Below are positions 52,689 through 60,944 of a stretch of 64,000 nucleotides of DNA, piece after piece (the stretch's first letter is position 1; each line of letters starts with the position of its first letter). Source of the stretch: JAGREO01 sp020446285 (GTDB lineage: Bacteria; Pseudomonadota; Alphaproteobacteria; Geminicoccales; Geminicoccaceae); NCBI GenBank assembly GCA_041398005.1, contig JAWKVP010000009.1:1-64000 (forward strand). The letters run 5' to 3'. The position numbers and the translations under genes were made by a program. Below the pieces are notes generated by a model that saw only the letters and a list, made by a program, of their open reading frames with translations, had not been told where the DNA came from and did no database searches.

Positions 52689-53201
52689 TCAGGTTTCGGT
52701 CGAGGGCTGTTCGTAGATCTGCGGGCCGTCGAGCTGGTCCTTGGGGGGCAGTGCCGGCTGCGGCAGGGCGTAGAAGCGCGGTTCGCGATCATCGAGCGAT
52801 TGCTCGAACGGCAGGCGCATGCGCACGCCGCTCTCGCGCTCTTCCGCTTCCTGCAGCGCGTCCTGCAGCTGCTGCGCCAGTTCACGGCTCCACGGCAGGA
52901 CATAGGAGCGCGGCTCCTCGATGCCGTCGAGCTGCAACCAGAGAAAGATGCCCCTGTCCTCCTGCGCGGTGCTGCCGAGGACGGTGGCCTCATCGGCCGA
53001 CGATTTCCACCATTCGAGGTTCACCGGCTTGGGCTTGCTCAACAGTTCGGCGAACGCGACATAGGCGAGCGGCAGGAAGAGAACGCTCGCCACGACCGCC
53101 GAGATCTTTACCGACACCTGCCGCGGCGACCAGATGCTCAACAGCGCGAGAAAGGCGGCGAGAAGCGCTGCGATCGTGAAGAATTCGGGTATGGAGGTCA
53201 T
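52689..53201 (-). CDS. Unknown membrane protein, third gene of an ExbB-like system
   Basis: A 170-residue protein with two N-terminal hydrophobic helices (about 7-25 and 32-50) and a polar tail that contains LEWWKSSADEAT, GIFLWLQLDGIEEPRSYVLPW and a run of Glu/Gln-rich helix, then a proline-rich end. No family recognised. Its start overlaps the stop of the second gene by 4 bp, so it is translationally coupled to the ExbB-like channel genes. Confidence 0.8.
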   Translation of the reverse strand: MTSIPEFFTIAALLAAFLALLSIWSPRQVSVKISAVVASVLFLPLAYVAFAELLSKPKPVNLEWWKSSADEATVLGSTAQEDRGIFLWLQLDGIEEPRSYVLPWSRELAQQLQDALQEAEERESGVRMRLPFEQSLDDREPRFYALPQPALPPKDQLDGPQIYEQPSTET

Positions 53202-53806
53202 GATTTCTTCCAGCTGCGAAGCTTGGTCTGGAGATTGTGCACGGAGCCCGGCACGAGATCGCCGTCCTCGTCGAGCTCGAAGCGGAAGACCGTGCTTTCC
53301 TGGCCCTCGCGATCGAGATCGAGCTTGCTGGCGAGAATCTGCTTGGCGGATTCCTTTGCGGTCTTCTTCACGCTGGTGACGACCGTGACCGGGATGGGGA
53401 AGGTTCGCGCCGGATTGCGGTAGAGATGCACGTTCACCGTATATTCGCCCGGCGGGATCCCGCGCGAATAGGACACCTCGTAATTCATGCCGGTCGCATC
53501 GGCGCGGCGACCGAGATCGTCGCGCAGGAGATTGAAGATCACGCCGCCCTTGTTCGAATAGCCGACCGGCATGTCGCCCGGTGCCTGCACCCACAGATCG
53601 ACATCGCTGTCCATCTCGTCGGGCCAGCGGACCTCGATGATGACATTGCCCGGCGGATCGATATTGTCGGCGGTCTTCTCGCCCGGCGGATTGAGATGCG
53701 GCAGAAGCAGGATGACCAGTGCCACGAAACCCGCGAGCGCCAGCATGATGACATCGCGATAGACCGTACCGGTCTCGTCGTCCTCGGTCGGATCAAGCGT
53801 TTGCAT
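53198..53806 (-). CDS. Unknown single-pass protein with ExbD-like topology
   Basis: A 202-residue protein with one N-terminal membrane helix (about 19-36) preceded by Asp18 (TVYRDVIMLAL), the position where ExbD/TolR and MotB carry the proton-accepting Asp. The rest is predicted periplasmic. IIEVRWPDEMDSDVDLWVQAPG and YSRGIPPGEYTVNVHLY recall the beta-sandwich domains of DUF2135/YfaP-type proteins. No peptidoglycan-binding domain is seen. It overlaps the ExbB-like gene by 14 bp. Confidence 0.75.
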   Translation of the reverse strand: MQTLDPTEDDETGTVYRDVIMLALAGFVALVILLLPHLNPPGEKTADNIDPPGNVIIEVRWPDEMDSDVDLWVQAPGDMPVGYSNKGGVIFNLLRDDLGRRADATGMNYEVSYSRGIPPGEYTVNVHLYRNPARTFPIPVTVVTSVKKTAKESAKQILASKLDLDREGQESTVFRFELDEDGDLVPGSVHNLQTKLRSWKKS

Positions 53807-54512
53807 GGGCCTGCTCCGCACGGTCGATCAGCTGGGTCAGAAGGTGCACGGTGCCGGTTTCCAGAAGCCGGTAGTTCATCATCAGCCAGACATTCAGGAC
53901 GGAACCGACGAGCGTCGTGTAGAGCGCGATCGACATGCCGCTGATGAGGACCGAAACCATCGGCCCGACGGCGCTCACATCGGAAGCCGTGTCCGGATCG
54001 ACGCCGGAAAGGGCGATGATGAAGCCGAGCACCGTGCCGATCAGGCCGAGAAGCACGAGGCTGTTGGCGATATGCCTGACGAGGCCGATGCGGGTCGCGA
54101 GCTTCAGTCGGAGCGAGGCTGCGAGATTGGCCCGCCCCTGCCCGTCGAGATGCCGCGCGCGATCGAGGAAATCGGCGACGCGGGTGCCCGGCTGCGGTCG
54201 CATCTCCTTGAGCTGGTTGAGTTCGATGCTCGTCTGCCAGACCTTCTTCGAACAGAGGACGAGGCCGACGACGAATACGGCGACGATCACCGCGACGAGA
54301 TGGGTCGAATCCTCCGCCATCATCACTTCCATCCAGCCTTCGGCCCAGATGGCCGCGAGCAGGGCCGCCGCCGTCATGTTGATCACCGCATAGCGAAGGA
54401 TGAGCAGGTATCGCTGTGCGGCAACGCCATCGGCGCCGAGGCCCTGCCCGATCGAGGTGAGGATGGAGTCCTTGTCGTGTGAATCGGCGGGGCTGGCGAG
54501 ACTGTGCGACAT
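53793..54512 (-). CDS. MotA/TolQ/ExbB-family proton channel protein
   Basis: A 239-residue membrane protein. Hydrophobic segments lie near 36-56, 68-88, 145-165 and 185-215. The last two carry the family motif GLIGTVLGFIIALSG and VSVLISGMSIALYTTLVGSVLN. A cytoplasmic loop of about 60 residues separates the pairs. It is the first of three overlapping genes, so it should energise the two small membrane proteins encoded behind it. There is no TonB, TolA or OmpA-like gene beside it, so the function is open. Confidence 0.85.
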   Translation of the reverse strand: MSHSLASPADSHDKDSILTSIGQGLGADGVAAQRYLLILRYAVINMTAAALLAAIWAEGWMEVMMAEDSTHLVAVIVAVFVVGLVLCSKKVWQTSIELNQLKEMRPQPGTRVADFLDRARHLDGQGRANLAASLRLKLATRIGLVRHIANSLVLLGLIGTVLGFIIALSGVDPDTASDVSAVGPMVSVLISGMSIALYTTLVGSVLNVWLMMNYRLLETGTVHLLTQLIDRAEQAHANA

Positions 54513-54844
54513 GGGTACGACTCCGGTTGAAATGGTATGGCGCGGCGTAGCCTGCGCAAGAACGGGAACTCGTGCGGTCCGCCCGACCTTTGTCGACTCG
54601 CGTATGCTATGAAGGTAAGGTTAAACCGGAGTTAACAAAGTCCGCATGAGGATCTAAAACTCTAAGTAGCAAATTTTCAAACTATCATCTACCCACAATT
54701 GATTTCCAATTGATCGACATTTGACTCAATTCCATGCAGCAAAACAGACGAAACCGTGCGTCCGATTAGCAAAAAATTTACCCGTTCACTGGAAACTCGA
54801 ACACAATCACGAATATATGCGGGTTGCCCTGATCGGATGTCGGA
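54513..54844. other. AT-rich divergent intergenic region
   Basis: This 332-bp gap lies between the ExbB-like operon (minus) and the Sel1 gene (plus). No gene is seen. It is much AT-richer than its surroundings, as expected for two promoters. A direct repeat of the palindrome-containing octamer CAATTGAT occurs at 54696-54703 and 54707-54714, one helical turn apart, which could be a regulator site. Confidence 0.6.
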
Positions 54845-55225
54845 ATGATCGACGCCAGGAACGAAGACGAGCGGATCGCCGCACTGAAGTTCGCCGCGGA
54901 TGATGGCCAGGCCGAAGCCATGTTCCTTCTCGGCGTATCCTATGCCCAGGGAAAGGGCGTGGAGCGCGACGACACCGCCGCCGCGCGCTGGTTCCATCAG
55001 GCCGCCAAGCGCGGTCACGCCCGCGCGCGAACCAGCATGGGGTATCTCTATTCCATCGGCAAGGGCGTGCGCCACGATGTGATCCTGGGTTTTCTCTTCC
55101 TGACCCAGGCGTCCGAACTCGGCGATCTGCTGGCGAGAGATCTGCTCGCCCGCCTGCGCAAGCAGATGAATGCGGCGCAGTTGCGCGAGGCGGAAAAGCG
55201 CGTGCGCGAGCGGGCGGTCGACTGA
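54845..55225 (+). CDS. Sel1-repeat protein
   Basis: A 126-residue protein of helical SEL1-like repeats: DDGQAEAMFLLGVSYAQGKGVERDDTAA then RGHARARTSMGYLYSIGKGV-RHDV, followed by a charged helix. No signal peptide. Such short repeat proteins mediate protein-protein contacts; partner unknown. Confidence 0.82.
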   Translation: MIDARNEDERIAALKFAADDGQAEAMFLLGVSYAQGKGVERDDTAAARWFHQAAKRGHARARTSMGYLYSIGKGVRHDVILGFLFLTQASELGDLLARDLLARLRKQMNAAQLREAEKRVRERAVD

Positions 55226-55351
55226 TCGCCGACGGACCGGTTCCGGGGACGCCACGCACGACGCGCCTGTTGATCCGGAGCGCGCTTCGCGCGACAAGTC
55301 CGCTGACGGCATCATCCGGCAATGCCGCCAGCCATTCGGATCCGGGAATCC

Positions 55352-57217
55352 ATGCTGCATATCAATGACCTGACGCTGAGGATCGCCGGGCGGCCACTGC
55401 TCGAGGGCGCGAACCTGCATGTCGCGATGGGCCAGCGCGTCGGTTTCGTCGGCCGCAACGGCACCGGCAAGACCAGTCTGCTGCGGCTGATCGAGGGCAG
55501 GCTGCAGGCCGATCAGGGCGCATTGCGCCTGAGGCCCGCCGCGCGCCTCGGCGCGGTCGCCCAGGATGCGCCCGGCGGCGGGCGCTCGCCGCTCGAAGCG
55601 GTACTGGCGGCCGATCGCGAACGCCAGGGGCTGCTGGATGAACTGGCACGGGAGCCGGCGCCGGAGCGCATCGCCGAGATCGAGACGCGCCTTCTGGAGA
55701 TCCGCGCCGACGCCGCACCGGCACGCGCCGCCCGCATCCTCAAGGGCCTCGGCTTCGACGACGAGGCGCAGGGGCGGCCGCTTTCCACCTTTTCCGGCGG
55801 CTGGCGCATGCGCGTGGCGCTGGCTTCGGTGCTGTTCGTCGAACCCGATCTGCTGCTGCTCGACGAACCGACCAACCATCTCGATCTCGAGGCCACCATG
55901 TGGCTCGAACAGCATCTGCGCACCTATCCGCGCACCCTGTTCATGGTCAGCCATGACCGCGAACTGCTCAACAGCGTGCCCGATCGCATCGTCCATCTCG
56001 AAGGCGGCAAGCTCAAGGCCTATGCGGGCGGCTACGATTCCTTCGAGCGCATTCGCTCGGAGCGGATGATGCTCGAGGAAAAGGCGCGGGAAAAGCAGGA
56101 AGCGGCGCGCAGGCACATCCAGTCCTTCATCGACCGCTTCCGCTACAAGGCCTCCAAGGCACGGCAGGCGCAGAGCCGGATCAAGATGCTGGAGCGCATG
56201 CGGCCGGCGGGCGAGCTGATCTCCGAGCCAGAAATCCGCTTCGATTTCGGCGGCAGCGCGGTACCGGCACCGCCACTCATGTCACTGGAACGGATCGATG
56301 TCGGTTATGATGGCAGGCCCGTTCTCCGGCGCCTCGATCTCCGTCTCGATCCCGAGGATCGCATCGCCCTTCTCGGCGCCAACGGCAACGGCAAGTCGAC
56401 ACTGGCGAAACTGCTCGCCGGCTCGCTTTCGCCGATCAGCGGCGAGATCACCCGCGCGCGCAATCTTGAGGTCGGCTATTTCGCCCAGCACCAGATCGAA
56501 CTGCTCGACGCCGACCGCACACCGATCGAGCATCTGCGCGACTTCCTGCCGCAACTCACCGAGGAGAGGCTGCGCGCCCGGCTCGGCCGCTTCGGTCTCG
56601 TCCAGCACAAGGCGGAAACCGTGGCCGGCAGCCTGTCGGGCGGCGAGCGCACCCGGCTGAGCTTCGCGCTCATGTGCGTGAAGGATCCGCAGATCCTGAT
56701 CCTCGACGAACCCTCCAATCATCTCGACATCGACAGCCGCGAGGCGCTCGTCGAGGCGATCAACGCCTTTCCCGGTGCGGTCGTGCTCATCAGCCACGAC
56801 CGGCGGCTTGTGGAATTCACCGCCGATGCGCTCTGGCTCGTACGCGACGGCCGCGTGCGGACATTCGAGGGCGACATGGAAGACTATCGCCGCGAGCTGC
56901 TCGCCAGCCGGAGCGACCCGTCACCGAAGAAGGACACAGGAGCGAATGCCGCACCCGCTCGCATGAGTTCCGCCGACCGCCGTGCGAAGCTCGCCCCGCT
57001 TCGCGCCCGCGCCCGCGATGCCGAGCGCGAGGTCGAGAAGCTGCAGGGAACGAAGGCGAAACTCGACGCGAAACTCGCCGATCCGAACACCTATCTCGAC
57101 GGCACCGATATCGCCGGACTGAACCGCAAGGCTGCGGCTCTGGAAGAGGAGATCGGCAGGGCCGAGGCACTCTGGCTCGACGCCGAAGCCGAAATCGAGG
57201 CGCTGGAACTTGGCTGA
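55352..57217 (+). CDS. ABC-F family ATPase (YheS-like)
   Basis: A 621-residue soluble ATPase with two NBDs. Walker A motifs are GRNGTGKTS and GANGNGKST; signatures are STFSGGWRMR and SLSGGERTRL; both Walker B motifs are followed by NHLD (LLLDEPTNHLD, LILDEPSNHLDID). The linker between them and a C-terminal charged helix (about 540-621) are typical of Uup/YheS. These proteins act on ribosomes rather than in transport. The start is ATG 55352 after GGGAA; an earlier ATG at 55322 is possible. Confidence 0.9.
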   Translation: MLHINDLTLRIAGRPLLEGANLHVAMGQRVGFVGRNGTGKTSLLRLIEGRLQADQGALRLRPAARLGAVAQDAPGGGRSPLEAVLAADRERQGLLDELAREPAPERIAEIETRLLEIRADAAPARAARILKGLGFDDEAQGRPLSTFSGGWRMRVALASVLFVEPDLLLLDEPTNHLDLEATMWLEQHLRTYPRTLFMVSHDRELLNSVPDRIVHLEGGKLKAYAGGYDSFERIRSERMMLEEKAREKQEAARRHIQSFIDRFRYKASKARQAQSRIKMLERMRPAGELISEPEIRFDFGGSAVPAPPLMSLERIDVGYDGRPVLRRLDLRLDPEDRIALLGANGNGKSTLAKLLAGSLSPISGEITRARNLEVGYFAQHQIELLDADRTPIEHLRDFLPQLTEERLRARLGRFGLVQHKAETVAGSLSGGERTRLSFALMCVKDPQILILDEPSNHLDIDSREALVEAINAFPGAVVLISHDRRLVEFTADALWLVRDGRVRTFEGDMEDYRRELLASRSDPSPKKDTGANAAPARMSSADRRAKLAPLRARARDAEREVEKLQGTKAKLDAKLADPNTYLDGTDIAGLNRKAAALEEEIGRAEALWLDAEAEIEALELG

Positions 57218-58160
57218 ACCGCAGGGCACCACCGCCGGCCCGTCCGGGCTCGTCTGGTCCGTGGCGATACCGGCACTCTTCGTCCTCCTGTGGAGCACGG
57301 GCTTCATCGGTGCGAGACTGGGCCTGCCGGACACCGGCCCCATGACCTTCCTCGCCCTTCGCTTCGGCATCGTCGCTGCCGTGCTCGCGCTCGTGGCACT
57401 CGTGACCGGCGCGGCATGGCCGCGCGACGCATTCGAGGCCGTGCGCTACGCGACGATCGGCCTGTTCGTCCACGGCATCTATCTCGGCGGCGTATTCGCC
57501 TCGATCAGCCTCGGCGTGGAGGCCGGCGCGTCGGCGCTCATCGTCAGCATCCAGCCACTGCTCGTCGCCACGACCGGCAGCGTCTTCCTCAACGAAGCCA
57601 CCGGAAGACGGCAATGGCTGGGTCTCGTGCTCGGTGTCGCCGGCGTGGCGCTGGTGGTCGGCGACAAGCTGGCAAAGGGCATCGGCACCCCCTTCGGCGT
57701 GCTCCTTTCCGTCGCCGCCCTCATCGGCATGACCATCGGCACCATCCTGCAGAAGCGCCACGGTCAGGGCATGGACCTGCGCAGCGGCAGCGCCATCCAG
57801 TTCGCCGCGGCCACGCTCTTCTGCCTCCTCCTCGCGCTTGCGTTCGAGGACATGCATGTCGACTGGACACCACGCTTCATCTTCGCGCTTGGCTGGCTCG
57901 TGCTGGTGCTCTCCTTCGGCGCGATCAGCCTGCTCTATCTGCTCATCCGCAGGGGCGAGGCGACGCGCGTCTCCAGCCTGTTCTTCCTCGTCCCCTCCTC
58001 GACCGCCGCCATCGCCTGGTTCCTCTTCGACGAACGCATGACCGGCCTGTCACTCGTCGGCATGATCGTCACCATGATCGCGGTCGCACTGGTCAACCTT
58101 CCTCCCCGCGGCGCACATCCGCCTCGCTCTTCGGCGCGAGGGAGCGTTCGATGCCCTTGA
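57210..58160 (+). CDS. DMT-superfamily transporter (EamA domains)
   Basis: A 316-residue membrane protein with ten hydrophobic segments in two EamA repeats; LWSTGFIGARLGLP opens the first and SLLYLLIRRGEATRVSSLFFLVP lies in the second. The TTG start at 57210 overlaps the ABC-F stop by 8 bp, so the two are coupled. The 3' end overlaps the convergent reductase gene by 68 bp. Function is probably small-metabolite export. Confidence 0.85.
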   Translation: MAEPQGTTAGPSGLVWSVAIPALFVLLWSTGFIGARLGLPDTGPMTFLALRFGIVAAVLALVALVTGAAWPRDAFEAVRYATIGLFVHGIYLGGVFASISLGVEAGASALIVSIQPLLVATTGSVFLNEATGRRQWLGLVLGVAGVALVVGDKLAKGIGTPFGVLLSVAALIGMTIGTILQKRHGQGMDLRSGSAIQFAAATLFCLLLALAFEDMHVDWTPRFIFALGWLVLVLSFGAISLLYLLIRRGEATRVSSLFFLVPSSTAAIAWFLFDERMTGLSLVGMIVTMIAVALVNLPPRGAHPPRSSARGSVRCP

Positions 58161-59082
58161 TGCAGGCGACGAGGGTGCTGTTGACGGGGGTCGGGATGCC
58201 GAGCCGGGCACCCTCCCGGACGATGGCACCGTTGATATGGTCGATTTCGGTGATCGAGCCCTTTTCCAGACTTTGCAGGATCGAGGCCTTGAAGTTGAAG
58301 GCAAGGCCGTTCTTCACCGACAGCCAGACATCCTCCGGCGCCGCGTGGGAGAGTTCGATGCCGAGCGCGCGTGCAACGGCCATGCCCTCGGCGACGGCGG
58401 CACAGGCAATTCCGGTGATCTCCCCGACATCGTAGAGATTGCCGTAATCGAGACGGGTGATGCCGCTGAGCGCGCCGGTGGCGGTATTGACCAGAAGCTT
58501 GTCCCAGATGACACCCCGGATATTGGCGGAAACGCGGGTTGCGAGGCCGGCTGCGTCGAACAGCGCCGCCACCGCCCGCGCACGCTCGCTGACCGGCCCC
58601 GAGGGTTCGCCGATGACGGTCTCGCGACCGGTCGCGCTCGCCTCGATCACCCCCGGCGATGTCATGAGCCCGCCAAGCCAGCTCTTGCCGGCAAGCAGGT
58701 TTCCGGCCGGCACGAACCGGGCGAGCGTGTCCTCGTGACCAACCCCGTTCTGCAGCGAGAGGACGATCGTATCATCGCCGAACAGCCGGGCCGATGCCGT
58801 CATCGCCTCTTCGGTATGGAAACTCTTGACCAGCACGATGACGAGATCGAAGGGCTCTTCATTCGAGGCGTCCCGTGCGGCGCGCAACGCTATCGTCTCG
58901 CGCTCGCCGCGCTCGACCAGCACGAGGCCGCCGGCATTGACCGTCTCGACGAAATCGCGGTTGCGATTGACGAGCAGCACCTCGTTGCCGGCCTGTGCCA
59001 GCCTGCCGCCGATCACCGATCCGAGCGAACCGGCGCCCAGCACGGCAATGCGCGCAGGCCCGCTGAAGATGTCCGAAGTCAC
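58093..59082 (-). CDS. 2-dehydropantoate 2-reductase (PanE/ApbA) family protein
   Basis: A 329-residue NADPH-dependent reductase. The N-terminal Rossmann motif is AVLGAGSLGSVIGG; VKSFHTEEA and LQNGVGHED follow, and NIRGVIWDKLLVNTATGAL marks the C-terminal helical domain with the catalytic Lys. The family also includes related ketoacid reductases, so pantothenate synthesis is likely but not certain. It is convergent with the DMT gene. Confidence 0.85.
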   Translation of the reverse strand: MTSDIFSGPARIAVLGAGSLGSVIGGRLAQAGNEVLLVNRNRDFVETVNAGGLVLVERGERETIALRAARDASNEEPFDLVIVLVKSFHTEEAMTASARLFGDDTIVLSLQNGVGHEDTLARFVPAGNLLAGKSWLGGLMTSPGVIEASATGRETVIGEPSGPVSERARAVAALFDAAGLATRVSANIRGVIWDKLLVNTATGALSGITRLDYGNLYDVGEITGIACAAVAEGMAVARALGIELSHAAPEDVWLSVKNGLAFNFKASILQSLEKGSITEIDHINGAIVREGARLGIPTPVNSTLVACIKGIERSLAPKSEADVRRGEEG

Positions 59083-59221
59083 GCGTCCCTTCCCCCCGTT
59101 ACGACAAAGACAAGCACGGGCCGCGTTCGCGGATCGCCGCGAACGGCAGGGAACGCAACCCGAAGAGAGTCACTTGATGCGGTCTTCGGCGAGGGTGGTC
59201 AATGCCGGCGGGAGGAGGATT

Positions 59222-60019
59222 TCAGCGAACCGGCGGGGGATCGCCGCCCGCACCGTGTGCCGGGATGAAACGACGGAGCATTTCCGCCTCCTGGCTTTCC
59301 ATGAGCGCCTGGGCGGTGCGCATGTGCGCGGTCATGATCGAGCGTGCCGCCTCTCTGTCACCGTCGCGCAGCGCCCGGACGAGCTGGAGCTGATAATCAC
59401 GCCCCCTTGCCCGAAGTTCGGCATTGGGCGGTGCATAGAGCTTGCGATAGACGGTGAGGTCACCCAGCATGTTGACCATGAAGTCGATGAGAAAGCCGAG
59501 CAGCGGGTTGTCGCTTCGTTCGGCCAGAAGGGCATGGAAGCGAAGCGAGGCGACATGCTGCTCGCGTTCCTCGTCGAGCGTGCGCGAGGGTTCGGCATAT
59601 TCGAGCGTCACCGCCTCGAGTTCGGCCAGCGTCGCCCCGTCCAGCCGGCCGGCGAGCGATGCGGCAAGTTCCGGCTCCAGCGCCAGACGCAGCTGGTAGA
59701 TGTCGGCGATCGTCAGGTCCTTGAAATAGAAATAATTGCCGAGCAGCGCGCGGGTGCGTTCCTTGCCCACCGCATTCACGAAGCTGCCGCCGCCGGGACC
59801 CGTGCGCGTGCGGATCAGCCCCTGCGCCTCGAGGATGCGCATGGCCTCGCGGATCGTGCCCTTGGCCATACCGAAACGCTGCATCAGCTCCTGTTCCTGC
59901 GGCAGCCGGTCGCCGTCGCGCAACCCCTCCTCGACCACCCAGCCCTTGATCGCCTCGGCGACCCGGACCGGCCGGCTGATCCGGATCTCAGGCCTCGATG
60001 GGGTGGTGGCAGGCGGCAA
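59222..60019 (-). CDS. GntR-family regulator with FCD domain
   Basis: About 265 residues. The winged helix is readable at AEAIKGWVVEEGLRDGDRLPQEQELMQRFGMAKGT-REAMRIL, followed by a long all-helical FCD ligand domain with DIYQLRLALEPELAA and a metal-type His pair (RFHALL). No ATG precedes the helix-turn-helix. The TTG at 60019, with GGAG upstream, is the best start and overlaps the ATPase gene by 32 bp. It is the last gene of the oligopeptide ABC operon and probably controls it in response to the imported ligand or its product. Confidence 0.8.
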   Translation of the reverse strand: MPPATTPSRPEIRISRPVRVAEAIKGWVVEEGLRDGDRLPQEQELMQRFGMAKGTIREAMRILEAQGLIRTRTGPGGGSFVNAVGKERTRALLGNYFYFKDLTIADIYQLRLALEPELAASLAGRLDGATLAELEAVTLEYAEPSRTLDEEREQHVASLRFHALLAERSDNPLLGFLIDFMVNMLGDLTVYRKLYAPPNAELRARGRDYQLQLVRALRDGDREAARSIMTAHMRTAQALMESQEAEMLRRFIPAHGAGGDPPPVR

Positions 60020-60944
60020 GCTGGTCGGCTCCAACGGAGGTGAGCTTCGGTTCGCTCTCGCGGCAGAGCCCGTCGGCGCGCGGACAACGACTGGCAAAGG
60101 CGCAGCCCGGCGGCGGATCGAGCGGGTCGGGCAGTTCGCCGGCGGCGTGGGTGGCGGAGCGCAGTGGCCTTCCCACGACAGGAGCACTCTCGGCAAGAAG
60201 TTTCGTGTAGGGATGGCGCGGTGCGCTGAAGATCGCCTCGGCCCTGCCGATCTCCACCACCGAGCCGAAATAGAGTACGGCCACCCGGTCGCTCACCGCC
60301 TCCACCACCGCCAGATCGTGACTGATGAAGAGATAGGTGAGATTGAATCGTCCGGCGAGCGCATCGAGCAGGTTGAGCACCTGCGCCTGCACCGACACAT
60401 CGAGTGCGGACACGGGTTCGTCGAGGACGATGATCCTTGCATCGGCGGCAAGCGCCCGGGCAATGGCGATCCGCTGTGCCTGCCCGCCGGAGAATTCATG
60501 CGGATAGCGTTCGAGAAACTCCTCGCGCAGGTTCACCGAAGCGACGATCTCGGCGAGCCGCTGGCGACGCGCCTCCCGGTTCATGCCATGCAGCAGGCTG
60601 AGCGGGGTTTCCAGAATGGAACGGATGGTCTTGCGCGGATTGAGACTGCCGAGCGGATCCTGGAAGACATACTGGATGAGCCGGCCGAAGGCTGCCGGAT
60701 CGGCATTGTCGAGGGCCTTGCCATGGATCTCGACATGTCCGCCGCTCGGCTCCAGCAGGCCGACGAGCATTCGCGCGAGTGTCGATTTTCCGCAGCCGCT
60801 CTCGCCGACGATGCCGAGCGTCTCGCCCTCCTCGACCGAGAAGCTCATGGGCCGGACCGCCCGCACACCCGGTGAGGAACCGCCGAACAGACCGCCGCGC
60901 GCGCCGAAGGTCTTGCTCAGATTGTCGACCTTGAGCGCCGGCAT
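59988..60944 (-). CDS. Oligopeptide/dipeptide ABC transporter ATPase (DppF/OppF type)
   Basis: A 318-residue ATPase. Walker A GESGCGKST, signature EFSGGQAQRIAIARAL, Walker B IIVLDEPVSALD, and the C-terminal Cys-rich ASRCPRADGLC oligopeptide motif are present. The ATG at 60944 shares a base with the stop of the preceding fused gene. It energises the importer with the ATPase domain of that fusion. Confidence 0.9.
   Translation of the reverse strand: MPALKVDNLSKTFGARGGLFGGSSPGVRAVRPMSFSVEEGETLGIVGESGCGKSTLARMLVGLLEPSGGHVEIHGKALDNADPAAFGRLIQYVFQDPLGSLNPRKTIRSILETPLSLLHGMNREARRQRLAEIVASVNLREEFLERYPHEFSGGQAQRIAIARALAADARIIVLDEPVSALDVSVQAQVLNLLDALAGRFNLTYLFISHDLAVVEAVSDRVAVLYFGSVVEIGRAEAIFSAPRHPYTKLLAESAPVVGRPLRSATHAAGELPDPLDPPPGCAFASRCPRADGLCRESEPKLTSVGADQLAACHHPIEA

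Noticed and set aside
52689..54512. Zorya-type defence system
   Set aside because: An ExbB/MotA-like protein is present, but there is no ZorB with an OmpA/MotB peptidoglycan domain and no ZorC, ZorD or ZorE helicase or nuclease gene nearby.
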